DNA from: Pseudonocardia sp. DSM 110487
GTDB lineage: Bacteria; Actinomycetota; Actinomycetes; Mycobacteriales; Pseudonocardiaceae
Direction of reading: 5' to 3'
NCBI RefSeq assembly: GCF_019468565.1
Contig: NZ_CP080521.1
Location: 2,294,001-2,358,000, forward strand
Length of the DNA stretch: 64,000 nucleotides
In this document: positions 40,853-49,542 of the stretch, piece after piece
Position numbering within the stretch: the first letter of the stretch is position 1
Layout: each line of letters begins with the position of its first letter
The notes under the pieces: model-generated
The model's input: only the letters and a program-made list of their open reading frames with translations
Databases searched by the model: none
What the model was told of the DNA's origin: nothing
Translations under genes and position numbers: made by a program

Positions 40853-41860
40853 TCAGCGGGGCACATAGGCCCGGGGCGATATGCCTTTCCAGCGTTTGAA
40901 CGCGGTGGTGAAGGCCGGCGTGGCGGCATAGCCGAGGCGGCTGCCGATCTCTCCGACACTCAGCGCTCTGGTGGCCAGCAGTTCCTCGGCCAGGTGTTCG
41001 CGGACTTCATCGGCCAGCGCGCGGTAGGAGGTGCCTTCGGCGGTCAGGCGCCGCCGCAAGGAGCGGGAGCTCATGTGCAGCTCGGCGGCCACTGTCTCGA
41101 TGTTGGGCATGGCCCCGGGCTGGGCCACCATGCGATCGCGCACTTTGCCGGCGATGCCGGCCCGGGCCCGCCGGTCTGCCAGCAGCCGGCGGCACTGGGC
41201 TTCGGTGACCGCTGCGGTGTGGGCATCGGCCTGCGGCAAGGCACGGTCGAGCAGCTCGGCGAGGACGATGGCGGCGTTGCCGGCGGCGTCGAAGGTCGGC
41301 CGCACGCCGAACGCCTTCACATACGGTGCGGTCGCAGCGGGTGCGGGGTGGCGGAAGTGCACCCCGATGACGGCGCTCGGGTCCGACAAGAGCTGGCGGG
41401 CCAGGTGGACGGCCGAGGCCAGTTCGCGTTCCACCAGGAAGCGGCGGACATCGGAGGGCAGGTGTGAGCCGTCGAGCACCAGTTTCATCCCGTTGTCCTG
41501 CTCGATGGCGGACATCCGGGTGAAAGCGAAGGTCAGGTTCACGAACCGCAGGCCGACGGCGATCGCGGTGCGCAGGGTGGGGCTGCTGGACAGCGCGAAG
41601 CCCCAGATGCCGTGCGTGGTCAGGTGGTAACGCATCCCTGCCTCGATGCCCAACGGCACGTCCTCGCCAACGGCTGTGAGCAGGTTGCGGATGATCTGCA
41701 GCTCCTGGTGGGCGGTCACGACGGTCCGGGGGTCACCGAGTGCGTCCGGGACCAGGCGGGTTCCACGCAAGCTGACATCCCGCGGCACTCCGTACTCCAT
41801 GCCCAGTCCGGTCAGCACCAGTGCGCTGGCGGGTGGGCGAGGCAGATCCCAATCGGTCAT
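40853..41860 (-). CDS. AraC-family regulator, VirS-like (Arabinose_bd domain)
   Basis: 335 residues. The N-terminal arabinose-binding-like domain (TVVTAHQELQIIRNLLTAVGED, MRYHLTTHGIWGFALSSSPTLRTAI) precedes a C-terminal AraC helix-turn-helix pair from about residue 235 (NIETVAAELHMSSRSLRRRLTAEGTSYRAL and IGSRLGYAATPAFTTAFKRWKGISPRAY). This layout is that of VirS, which activates the mycobacterial mymA operon in acid. It is divergent from the hydrolase-reductase operon and probably its activator. ATG at 41860 follows GGAGGCG. Confidence 0.85.
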   Translation of the reverse strand: MTDWDLPRPPASALVLTGLGMEYGVPRDVSLRGTRLVPDALGDPRTVVTAHQELQIIRNLLTAVGEDVPLGIEAGMRYHLTTHGIWGFALSSSPTLRTAIAVGLRFVNLTFAFTRMSAIEQDNGMKLVLDGSHLPSDVRRFLVERELASAVHLARQLLSDPSAVIGVHFRHPAPAATAPYVKAFGVRPTFDAAGNAAIVLAELLDRALPQADAHTAAVTEAQCRRLLADRRARAGIAGKVRDRMVAQPGAMPNIETVAAELHMSSRSLRRRLTAEGTSYRALADEVREHLAEELLATRALSVGEIGSRLGYAATPAFTTAFKRWKGISPRAYVPR

Positions 41861-41991
41861 CGACGCCTCCTTGAGCCTGTCCGGAAATGTTAAATCCTTG
41901 GCCACGGAGCGGCTCCCATGAACCGCCGGCGGTCTTTAGCGTCGAGGTCCTGGCAGCAGCCGACGGCCCCGTGGGTCCAAGGAGTGCAGCA

Positions 41992-44007
41992 ATGAAGCGA
42001 CACCGGATCTCCGGCAGTGGCGGGGTGAGGCTCCACGCCCGCGAATGGGGCGAGCCGGATGCGCCCACCGTGGTGCTCGTCCATGGCTACCCCGACACCT
42101 GCGAGGTCTGGAACCCACTGCTGCCGTACCTGACCGACCGCTACCACGTGGTGGCCTACGACGTGCGGGGGGCCGGTCGCTCCGAGCCGGGCTGGTCCTA
42201 CGGCGGCTACGAACTCGGCCGGCTGGTCGGCGATCTCAAGGCCGTGCTGGACATCACCGCCCCGGGCAAGAAGGTGCACCTGGTCGGCCACGACTGGGGA
42301 GCCATCCAGGGCTGGGAAGCCGTCACCGGCACCCGCATCGCCCGCCGATTCGCTTCCTACACCGCCTTCGGCGCCCCGTGCCTGGACCATGCCTCCCGGT
42401 GGATCCGCAACAGCCTGAGCCGCCCCAACCCGCGCCGGCTGGCCACCCTGGCCGGCCAGGCGACCCGCTCCTGGTACATCTGCACCTTCCACCTGCCCGG
42501 GATCGTCCCGCTGGCGTGGCTGTCCAGGGCCGGACGGGCCTGGTTCGGCCTGATGCGCCGCCGCGAGGGCATCCGCCCCAGCCCCGAGTACGCCGGCCCG
42601 AATGCCGGAGACGCCAAGCGCGGTATGTGGATGTACCGGGCCAACTTCACTCACAAGCTGCTGCACCCCGGCGAGGGGCGTACCGAGGTCCCGGTGCAGA
42701 TGATCATCGGCGGCCATGACCTGTGCGTGGCCCCGAGGATGTACGAGGAGACCGCCTCCCGGTTGCCCGACCTGTGGCGGCGGGACCTGCCCGAGGCCGG
42801 GCACTGGATCCAGCTGACCCACCCCGAGCGGCTGGCCGCCTGGATCACCGAGCTGGTCGAGGTCACCGAGGATCGCGCCCAGCGCGAGCAGGCCCATGCG
42901 CCGCCGAAGAAGCCGCGTCACGGCACGTTCCACCCGCTGCGCGTCGCGGAGATCGAGCGGTTGACCGCCGACAGTGTGGCGGTCACCTTCGCCGTGCCCG
43001 AGACGCTGCGTGCGGCCTACCGGTTCACCCAGGGCCAGCACATCACCGTCCAGACCGACCTGGGGGGCGAGGGCGTGCGCCGCAACTACTCGATCTGCGA
43101 ACCGGTGAGCTCCGGTCGACTGCGCATCGGTATCAAGCTCCTGCCGGGCGGGACGTTCTCCACCTACGCGATGGAGCAGCTGCAGGTCGGGGACGTGCTG
43201 GAGATCATGACGCCCACCGGGCGGCTCTTCACCGAACTGGATCCGGCCAATGCCAAACACTACGTGGGCATCGCCGGCGGCTCGGGCATCACCCCGATCC
43301 TGTCCATCCTGGCCACGGTGCTCGAGGAGGAGGAAAAAAGCCGGTGCACGCTGATGTACGGCAACCGGACCTGGGATTCGATCATGTTCCGGGACGAGCT
43401 GGCCGCACTCCAGCGCCGCTACCCTGACCGGCTGCGTATCCGGCACTTCCTCAGCGACGAGCCGGCCGACAGCCCGATCCTCGCCGACCGGGAAGTGGCC
43501 GCCGGGCAGCTGACCCCCGAGCGCCTGGCCGGCTTGTTCGAGGAGTTCGTGCCGCCGAAGGACGCCGACGAGTGGTTCCTGTGCGGGCCGCAGCCGATGG
43601 CCCTGCCCGCCCGCGACACCCTGCTGGCCCACGGGGCCGATTCCACGCACGTGCACCTGGAGCTGTTCGTCGCCGGGTCCACCCGCCAGCCCGGGGTGGA
43701 AGAACCCACGGCCCCCGCAGGGGCGACGCCCAGCGAGGTCACCGTGATCCTCGACGAGGAGGAGACCGCGTTCCCGCTGGTGCCCGGTACGGAGACGATC
43801 CTGGATGCGGCGATGCGCATCCGCGGCGACATGCCGTACTCCTGCCTGGCCGCAGCATGCGCCACCTGCCGAGCCAAGGTCTGCAGCGGCAGCGTGGAGA
43901 TGGCGGCCAACCACGCCCTGGACGACGACGAGATCGCCGAAGGCTACGTGCTGACCTGCCAAGCGCGGCCGACCACTCCCACCGTCGTCGTGAACTACGA
44001 CCTGTGA
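41992..44007 (+). CDS. Alpha/beta hydrolase fused to PaaE-type FAD/[2Fe-2S] reductase
   Basis: 671 residues with two clear parts. Residues 1-290 are an alpha/beta hydrolase of the epoxide-hydrolase type: HGYPDTCEVW, VGHDWGAIQG (nucleophile Asp) and AGHWIQ (His). From about 310 to 671 comes a phenylacetate-oxygenase-reductase-like unit. It has an FAD-binding RRNYSICEP motif, an NAD-binding GGSGITPILSIL motif, FLCGPQPM, and a plant-type ferredoxin with C-x4-C-x2-C in SCLAAACATC and a fourth Cys in LTCQA. The reductase part should pass electrons from NAD(P)H to an oxygenase. A short TAGCGT promoter and AAGGAG precede the ATG at 41992. Confidence 0.85.
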   Translation: MKRHRISGSGGVRLHAREWGEPDAPTVVLVHGYPDTCEVWNPLLPYLTDRYHVVAYDVRGAGRSEPGWSYGGYELGRLVGDLKAVLDITAPGKKVHLVGHDWGAIQGWEAVTGTRIARRFASYTAFGAPCLDHASRWIRNSLSRPNPRRLATLAGQATRSWYICTFHLPGIVPLAWLSRAGRAWFGLMRRREGIRPSPEYAGPNAGDAKRGMWMYRANFTHKLLHPGEGRTEVPVQMIIGGHDLCVAPRMYEETASRLPDLWRRDLPEAGHWIQLTHPERLAAWITELVEVTEDRAQREQAHAPPKKPRHGTFHPLRVAEIERLTADSVAVTFAVPETLRAAYRFTQGQHITVQTDLGGEGVRRNYSICEPVSSGRLRIGIKLLPGGTFSTYAMEQLQVGDVLEIMTPTGRLFTELDPANAKHYVGIAGGSGITPILSILATVLEEEEKSRCTLMYGNRTWDSIMFRDELAALQRRYPDRLRIRHFLSDEPADSPILADREVAAGQLTPERLAGLFEEFVPPKDADEWFLCGPQPMALPARDTLLAHGADSTHVHLELFVAGSTRQPGVEEPTAPAGATPSEVTVILDEEETAFPLVPGTETILDAAMRIRGDMPYSCLAAACATCRAKVCSGSVEMAANHALDDDEIAEGYVLTCQARPTTPTVVVNYDL

Positions 44008-44049
44008 CATTCCCGCGTCGGTCGCTGACCCACCCCTGGAGACACTCCC

Positions 44050-45021
44050 ATGAACCCGCCTGAAGACGCCCCGGTCCCCACCTCGCCGGCTGAGGACCAC
44101 GCCGCGGTTGCCACCGTGCGCCAGGTCAGCTTCGACTGGTCGAACACCCCGCTGCACTGGGTCAAGGCCGACGATCCGTTCCCCGGCCACCTGATCAACG
44201 TGTTCCACATGCTGCTGCCCCCGCTGGAGCGCTGGTTCATCCACGACTTCCGGCAGATCCTGCCCCGGATCACCGACGAGCTGCTCCGCGAGCAGGTCCG
44301 CGCCTTCATGGGCCAAGAAGGCGTGCATGCCGTGGCCCACACCACCGCCTTGGACCACCTGCAGGCCCAAGGGATGGACTGCACGACCTACATGCAGCGC
44401 GCCGAGCACGTCTTCAGCCAGATCCTCAGCGACGACACCGCTCCGCGCGCCTTGCGCAACCGGTGGCTGGAGGCCCGGATCGCCGCCATCGCAGGTCTCG
44501 AGCACTTCACCGCGGTGCTGGGCCAATGGCTCCTGGATGCCGAGGAGCTGGATGCGGTCGGGGCCGATCCGGTCATGCTGGACCTGCTGCGCTGGCACGG
44601 CGCGGAAGAAGTCGAACACCGTGCGGTGGCCTTCGACACCTACCAGCACATCTCCGGCAACTACCCGCTCCGCCAGACCGTCATGATGACGCTGGTTTTC
44701 CCGAGCTTGATGAGGCTGCTGATCGACGGCGCGGCGTTCTTGATGCTGGCCGACCCCACCGTGGACGAGCCGACCAAACGCCGCTACCGCGGCAGGCTGC
44801 GTGACGTGCAGGTGCTGCGCGAGTGGCGCCGGATCGCCACCCAAGGGCTGCTGCCACGTCCGAAGTTGCTCTTCGGGGCCATCCCGGAGTTCCTCAACCC
44901 CAAGTACCACCCGATCGAGCACGGCTCCACCGCCCAGGCACTGGCGTATCTGGCGAGCTCGCCGGCGGCCCGGGCTATCAACGGCCCGCCGGTCGAGCCC
45001 AAGGAGATTCATGAGCCGTAA
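44050..45021 (+). CDS. Ferritin-like 'metal-dependent hydrolase' family (PF10118 type)
   Basis: 323 residues of the family labelled predicted metal-dependent hydrolase. Metal-ligand-like motifs are MGQEGVHAVAH near residue 88, AGLEHFTAVLG near 150 and LRWHGAEEVEHRAVAFD near 185, giving Glu-x2-His pairs like those of ferritin-type di-iron oxygenases. A hydrophobic stretch around 215-240 could sit in a membrane. It follows the reductase fusion by 42 bases, so it is a candidate terminal oxygenase for that reductase. The reaction is unknown. Confidence 0.75.
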   Translation: MNPPEDAPVPTSPAEDHAAVATVRQVSFDWSNTPLHWVKADDPFPGHLINVFHMLLPPLERWFIHDFRQILPRITDELLREQVRAFMGQEGVHAVAHTTALDHLQAQGMDCTTYMQRAEHVFSQILSDDTAPRALRNRWLEARIAAIAGLEHFTAVLGQWLLDAEELDAVGADPVMLDLLRWHGAEEVEHRAVAFDTYQHISGNYPLRQTVMMTLVFPSLMRLLIDGAAFLMLADPTVDEPTKRRYRGRLRDVQVLREWRRIATQGLLPRPKLLFGAIPEFLNPKYHPIEHGSTAQALAYLASSPAARAINGPPVEPKEIHEP

Positions 45022-45799
45022 GGCCGTCTTCATCAGCGGGGCCGCCCGCGGCATCGGCCGCGCCACCGCCGAGCGCTTCGCCTCCGCCGGCTATTTCGTC
45101 GGCCTGTACGACATCGACGCCGATGGCGCCGCCCACGCCGCCAAGGAGATCGCCGCCACCGGCGAGGACACCACCACCTCCGGCGCACTGGACGTGGCCG
45201 ACCCCGCCGCCTGGCGGGCCCGCCTCGAGCAGTTCTGGTCCGCATCCGGCGGGCGGCTCGACGTGCTGGTCAACAACGCCGGCATCCTCACCACCGGCGA
45301 CTTCGCCGAGGTGCCCCTGGTCCGGCATACCGCCATCGTGGAGGTCAACTTCAGAGGCATGCTCAACGGCTGCCACACCGCCTTCCCGTACCTGAAGCGC
45401 ACCCCGGGCGCGGTCGTGGTCAACGTGTGCTCGGCCAGCGCCATGTACGGCGTACCGGGCCTGGCCACCTATTCGGCAACCAAGGCTGCGGTCCGCTCCA
45501 TGACCGAGGCCCTGGACCTGGAATGGTCCCGTCAGGGCATCCGGGTGTGCGATGTTCTGCCGACCTTCGTGGCCACCGACATGGGTGCGGTGTCCATGCC
45601 CGGCACCCGCATCAAACGGCTCTCGGGCAGCCTGACGGCCGAGCAGGTGGCCAAGGCCGTGTTCGCCGCGGCCGAGCATCGGCCCCGACTGCCTCACCCC
45701 CACCGCATCGTCGGCCGCCGAACCCAGGCCACCGCAGTGGTCAACCGGCTGGTCCCCTCCTGGGTGACCCGCGAGATGTTCAACAGACTCTCCCGCTGA
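45011..45799 (+). CDS. SDR-family oxidoreductase
   Basis: 262 residues. Cofactor motif SGAARGIG near residue 9, NNAG near 90, catalytic Ser in NVCSASAMYG, and Tyr-x3-Lys in YSATKAA. The C-terminal PHRIVGRRTQATAVVNRLVP resembles the SadH-like group in mycobacteria. It overlaps the di-iron protein gene by 11 bases, so the two are co-translated. It may oxidise or reduce an alcohol/aldehyde product of the pathway. Confidence 0.85.
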   Translation: MSRKAVFISGAARGIGRATAERFASAGYFVGLYDIDADGAAHAAKEIAATGEDTTTSGALDVADPAAWRARLEQFWSASGGRLDVLVNNAGILTTGDFAEVPLVRHTAIVEVNFRGMLNGCHTAFPYLKRTPGAVVVNVCSASAMYGVPGLATYSATKAAVRSMTEALDLEWSRQGIRVCDVLPTFVATDMGAVSMPGTRIKRLSGSLTAEQVAKAVFAAAEHRPRLPHPHRIVGRRTQATAVVNRLVPSWVTREMFNRLSR

Positions 45800-45849
45800 C
45801 CTGCATCCGCCCCCGAGTACCGGGCAACATCTCGATCAGGAGACCCTCG

Positions 45850-47034
45850 ATGGCCGCGACCCCCACCGCCGCGCGCAAGCGGCTCAACCCCCTGCCCACT
45901 GCACCCCTCGTCGCCCCTCCGGCCCAGGCCCGCCCGCTGGCCATCCCCGTCCCGGATGTCGTCGAGCTGGGCGCGCCGATCACCACCTTGGAGCGCATCC
46001 ACAACACCGAGGGCGGCCCCGGTGCGGCCCTGCGGATCGCCCGCACCGCCGCGGCCGACTTCAGACGTGAGTTCTCCGCCACCGGCACCCCCGCGCACGT
46101 GTCTACCCACGATCTGGTCACGCTGCCGTACCCGACCAAGTTCGGGCTGTGGCGCGCTCCGGCGTCCCCCTCGCCGTTCTTGTTCATCACCAACCGGTTG
46201 GTGATCGTGCGCTGGACCGACTCCGACGGCCGACGCCGGACCCTGTTGTGGGAGCCCAGCGACACCGAGCTGGATGGCAACACCCCCTACTTCGCCGCAC
46301 TGGCGGCCCGCACCCCCAAACCGCTGCTGGGCACCATGGTCCACTTCAAGGCAACGGTGCTCGAGCGCCTCGCGGAGGTGGGCATCGATGCGGCCGAGGT
46401 GGACTATGTGGCCTTCGACCACCTGCACACCCAGGACGTGCGCCACTTGATCGGCACCACCGAGCCGCAGGCCGACATCTCGCCGGACGCGCCGGTGCCG
46501 GCCTGGCTGCCGAAGGCCAAGCTGGTGGTGCAGCGCACCGAACTGGAGGCCATGCGGGACCTGCACCCGCTGCAGCGGCCGTGGTATCAGCCGGAGACCT
46601 ACGTCGATCTGGACCCCGAGCGGATCCTGGCCATTGACGGCGACCGGCTGCTGGCCCCCGGGGTGGCCATCATCCGCACCCCTGGGCACGCCACCGGCAA
46701 CCAGACCCTGGTCCTCAACACCGACACCGGGGTGTGGGCGCTGTCGGAGAACATGATCGCCACCGAGTGCCTCACGCCGGAGCACAGCAAGATCCCCGGC
46801 GTGAAGGGCTGGGCCGGCACCTGGGGCCAAGAGGTGATCATCAACGCCAACGTGCTGGAGACCACAGCGGCGCAGTACAACTCCTGCGTGGTGGAGAAGA
46901 CCCTGGTCGACCGCTCCGAGCGGGACAGCCGGTTCATGCAGTTCTTCCCCACCAGCGAGCTGACCGCCCGGCCGGTGCTCAGCCCTGGGACCAGCCCGAC
47001 CTTCGTCCACGGCAGCCTGCGCCACGGCGCGTGA
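45850..47034 (+). CDS. MBL-fold hydrolase-like protein
   Basis: 394 residues. Candidate metal ligands are found in FDHLHTQDVRHLIG near residue 195 and RTPGHATGNQTLVLNTD near 275, in the arrangement of a metallo-beta-lactamase fold with a variant H-x-H-x2-D motif. A disordered Pro/Ala-rich segment begins the protein. It is the last gene of the operon behind the SDR, separated by 50 bases with GGAGACC before the ATG. A hydrolytic or lactone-opening role would fit, but is not shown. Confidence 0.65.
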   Translation: MAATPTAARKRLNPLPTAPLVAPPAQARPLAIPVPDVVELGAPITTLERIHNTEGGPGAALRIARTAAADFRREFSATGTPAHVSTHDLVTLPYPTKFGLWRAPASPSPFLFITNRLVIVRWTDSDGRRRTLLWEPSDTELDGNTPYFAALAARTPKPLLGTMVHFKATVLERLAEVGIDAAEVDYVAFDHLHTQDVRHLIGTTEPQADISPDAPVPAWLPKAKLVVQRTELEAMRDLHPLQRPWYQPETYVDLDPERILAIDGDRLLAPGVAIIRTPGHATGNQTLVLNTDTGVWALSENMIATECLTPEHSKIPGVKGWAGTWGQEVIINANVLETTAAQYNSCVVEKTLVDRSERDSRFMQFFPTSELTARPVLSPGTSPTFVHGSLRHGA

Positions 47035-47056
47035 TGCGCATCTTCATCTCCGGCAG

Positions 47057-47163
47057 GGGCGGGTCCACTTCGCATGTCGTCGAGTGCGACGCGCCGCGGG
47101 TGTTGGCGTGGGCGGTGGTGAACCCGGACGGAAGCGGCGTCGACACGCTGAGTTCTCTCAGGT
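47057..47163 (+). pseudogene. Fragment of an SRPBCC (AHSA1-like) gene
   Basis: A short stretch in the frame that opens at the ATG at 47036 reads HVVECDAPRVLAWAVVNPDG, matching the middle of SRPBCC/AHSA1 domain proteins (typically VVECEPPRRLAWAW.DPDG). No start or C-terminal half is present, and the frame then runs into the SnoaL gene's reverse strand. It looks like a relic left by a deletion between the MBL and SnoaL genes. Confidence 0.35.
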
Positions 47164-47676
47164 CGGCCTGGCTCCGGGCCGGGTCAGGGGGACCACGCGA
47201 TGGTCCCCGAAGGTGACCATCGCGTGCACCGGTGTGGCGCTGGCGCGCATGAGCGCCGCGACGCCCCGGCGGCCCTGCCGGCGGGCGAGCTCCGACCCCG
47301 CGCTGATCATCAGGGCGGTGAGGGCCGGCATCGGACGCCCGAAGAGCGTGATCTCCCTGATGTGTGCCTCGTCGTCGAGCCGCAGCAGTTGCGCCTCCTC
47401 GAACGGCTGGGATCCCACCCGCGCTCGGTAGACCAGCACGTACGTGTCGCCCTGGCCGGTCTCGGTGTGGAAGCGGATGTCCTCGACCGCGGTGAACGCC
47501 GAGGCCAGGAAGTCGCGCAGCTGGTCAGGTCCCTCGAAGCGGAACTGCTCGGTGAGCGGCGAGCTGAGCACGACGTCCTGGCTCAGGCACGCGACCGCGG
47601 CGTCGACGTCACCGCCTTCCCCGGCGGCGCGCCAGCGGGCGACGGTCGTGGCGGCGGAGTGTGAGGTGTCCAGCAC
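47158..47676 (-). CDS. SnoaL/NTF2-like protein
   Basis: 172 residues of the nuclear-transport-factor-2-like superfamily (TTVARWRAAGEGGDVDAAVACLSQDVVLSSPLTEQFRFEGPDQLRDFL). The C-terminal tail of about 45 residues is Arg-rich and less conserved. It follows the SDR gene by 49 bases on the same strand and is probably in its operon. Members serve as isomerases or small-molecule binders; this one is unassigned. Confidence 0.7.
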   Translation of the reverse strand: MLDTSHSAATTVARWRAAGEGGDVDAAVACLSQDVVLSSPLTEQFRFEGPDQLRDFLASAFTAVEDIRFHTETGQGDTYVLVYRARVGSQPFEEAQLLRLDDEAHIREITLFGRPMPALTALMISAGSELARRQGRRGVAALMRASATPVHAMVTFGDHRVVPLTRPGARPT

Positions 47677-47725
47677 GGGCTCTCCCGGTACGAACGGTGC
47701 GTTGGGGTTGTGGGTCGGGCGAGTG

Positions 47726-48541
47726 TCAGCCGGCGAGCTGGTTGAGCTTGCGGATCTGACTGTCGAAGGCCCAGGCGGGAACGAAGCGGCGCAGTGTGCT
47801 GGCGCGTCCGGCCAGGGTGCCGGCGGTGTAGCGCAGCTTCGGCTTCGGGGCCGTCGCCGCCGTGACGATCACCTTGGCGACGATGGCGGGGTCGTCGCCG
47901 TTCTTGATCGCGGCCGCCATCACGCGGCCGAAGATCTGGCGCTGCTGCGCGTACACCTGCAGCGGAGTGTCGGGCTGCGTGCTGTTGGCCTCGAAACCGG
48001 TCCTCGTGTAAGCGGGTTCGACGAGCAGTGCCCGGATGCCGTACTGGCGGACCTCGTGGTCCAGGGACTGGGAGTAGCCCTCGATCGCGTGTTTGGAGGC
48101 GCCGTAGACGGCCATGTAGGGCGCGGGGATGAATCCCTGTACGGACGAGAGGTTGATGATGCGCCCGCGTCCCCGGGCGCGCATGTGCGGCAGGACCTCC
48201 TTCACCATGCGCATGACTCCGAAGACGTTGATGTCGAAGACCGCTTGGGCCTGCGCGAGGGAGGTTTCCTCGGCCGCGCCGATCGAGCCGATGCCGGCGT
48301 TGTTGACCAGGACGTCGATCCGCCCGAACCGCTCGATCACCTGCTGGACTGCGGCGGTGGCCGAGGTGTCACTGGCCACGTCGAGGTCGAGGAACGTCAC
48401 CTCGTCCAGCGGGGTGACGCGCGAGGTGTCGCGGCTGGTGCCGACCACGTCGAAACCGGCTTCGACCAGCGCGAGCGCGGCTTCCCTCCCGATGCCGGAA
48501 GACGCGCCTGTCACGAGTGCCACCGGGCGGGTCGTCGGCAT
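47726..48541 (-). CDS. SDR-family oxidoreductase under HxlR control
   Basis: 271 residues. TGASSGIG at about 11-18, NNAG near 83, Ser in INLSSVQG near 135 and Tyr-x3-Lys in YGASKHA near 150. The C-terminal YTRTGFEANSTQPDTPLQVYAQQR motif is frequent in SDRs next to MarR/HxlR regulators. Start: ATG at 48541 or 48544, with GGAGATC upstream. A very long dyad operator shared with the divergent HxlR gene implies tight repression and induction by a reactive compound. Confidence 0.85.
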   Translation of the reverse strand: MPTTRPVALVTGASSGIGREAALALVEAGFDVVGTSRDTSRVTPLDEVTFLDLDVASDTSATAAVQQVIERFGRIDVLVNNAGIGSIGAAEETSLAQAQAVFDINVFGVMRMVKEVLPHMRARGRGRIINLSSVQGFIPAPYMAVYGASKHAIEGYSQSLDHEVRQYGIRALLVEPAYTRTGFEANSTQPDTPLQVYAQQRQIFGRVMAAAIKNGDDPAIVAKVIVTAATAPKPKLRYTAGTLAGRASTLRRFVPAWAFDSQIRKLNQLAG

Positions 48542-48557
48542 CATGATCTCCAGAAGT

Positions 48558-48623
48558 GGTGTGTTGTGATTTCCTACTGACTGGCCGTACCGTAGACCAG
48601 TGAGTTGGAAATGACAACACACC
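48558..48623. promoter_or_regulatory. 66-bp HxlR-type dyad operator
   Basis: GGTGTGTTGTGATTTCC at 48558 pairs with GGAAATGACAACACACC at 48607 with one mismatch, and the dyad extends inward through ACTGACTGG and CCAGTGAGT. In all, 24 of 27 base pairs match across a 12-base centre. It fills the gap between the divergent SDR and HxlR genes. Its length suits two stacked dimers of the HxlR protein. Confidence 0.7.
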
Positions 48624-48639
48624 GGGTTAGGGTGAGGTG

Positions 48640-49110
48640 ATGACCGATCCCGACCCGCGCCCCGGCATCCGGATGGCCGAGCAGCCCCTGGGGGTTCGTC
48701 CCTGCTCACTCGCCGGCGCTCTGGAGGTCCTCGGCGAGCGGTGGTCGCTCCTGGCCCTGCGCGAGATCGGCTACGGCGTGCACCGCTTCGCCCGTATCGC
48801 CGGCTACACCGGGGTGTCCCGCGACATCCTCGCCGACCGGCTCCGCAAGCTGGAGGCTGCCGGCGTCGTCGAACGCCGGCTGTACAGCGAACACCCGCCC
48901 CGCCACGAGTACCACTTCACCGAGGCAGGCCGGGAACTGTTCCCGGTCATGCTCGCTCTGTCCCTGTGGGGCGACAGGTGGGCGGTGGACACCCCGGCCC
49001 TCACCCGCCGGCATTCCTGCGGCCAGCCGCTCCAAGTCGACCTGCTCTGCCACCACTGCGGCCGGCCGGTCACTCGCGACAGCGTCCACGCCGAACCTGC
49101 CGACGCCTGA
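48640..49110 (+). CDS. HxlR-family winged-helix regulator with zinc-ribbon tail
   Basis: 156 residues. The HxlR core PCSLAGALEVLGERWSLLALREIGYGVHRFARIAGYTGVSRDILADRLRKLEAAGVV has the conserved Cys near residue 21 that senses oxidants or electrophiles in this family. A C-terminal C-x12-C-x2-C-type segment (SCGQPLQ and CHHCGRPV) probably binds zinc. It is divergent from the SDR gene, with the 66-bp dyad between them. Confidence 0.85.
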   Translation: MTDPDPRPGIRMAEQPLGVRPCSLAGALEVLGERWSLLALREIGYGVHRFARIAGYTGVSRDILADRLRKLEAAGVVERRLYSEHPPRHEYHFTEAGRELFPVMLALSLWGDRWAVDTPALTRRHSCGQPLQVDLLCHHCGRPVTRDSVHAEPADA

Positions 49111-49216
49111 CCGGCGGCTCCGGCGGCCGGTTTGGAGCAGTTCCTGCCCCGAGCGAGAAGATGATGACCGAACGCAGACGGCGACGCAGGCCGCGGCGCA
49201 ATGGCCCCGGTCGGGG

Positions 49217-49540
49217 TTGCCGGGGCGGGGCGGCGAGTACTCCGCGAGGGCCGAGAGCGCCACCGCCGAGAACGAGTCCAGCGGCGTCCGAACCGGGACC
49301 ACCGCCGTCGTCGCCGCGGTCTGGCGTGAGCTTTTCGGGGTGCCACGGGTCGACCCCGACGACGACTTCTTCGCCCTGGGCGGGCATTCGATGCTCGCGG
49401 TCCGGATGTCGTCCCGATTGCGGACCGAGCTGGGGCTGCGTGTTCCGGTGCGCACGATCATGGAGAACCCGACGGTGGACGGCCTCTCCCAGCTGCTGGC
49501 CGAGGCCGTCGAGTCCGCCACCGATTCGGACAGCAGCTGA
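49217..49540 (+). CDS. Orphan phosphopantetheine carrier protein (PCP/ACP), possible NRPS remnant
   Basis: 107 residues in the called frame, opening with a TTG at 49217; the frame stays open upstream to about 49090 without a clear start. The core VVAAVWRELFGVPRVDPDDDFFALGGHSMLAVRMSSRL has the attachment serine in GGHS. The preceding LPGRGGEYSARAE resembles the linker after an adenylation domain, so this may be the end of a lost NRPS module. It could also be a functional stand-alone carrier. No adenylation or ketosynthase gene is near. Confidence 0.6.
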   Translation: MPGRGGEYSARAESATAENESSGVRTGTTAVVAAVWRELFGVPRVDPDDDFFALGGHSMLAVRMSSRLRTELGLRVPVRTIMENPTVDGLSQLLAEAVESATDSDSS

Positions 49541-49542
49541 AC

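Noticed and set aside
42900..44000. The reductase part as a separate gene with a frameshift at the hydrolase junction
   Set aside because: The frame is continuous through the EQAHAPPKKPRHGTFHPLR linker without a stop or internal start with a ribosome-binding site, so a true fusion is preferred.
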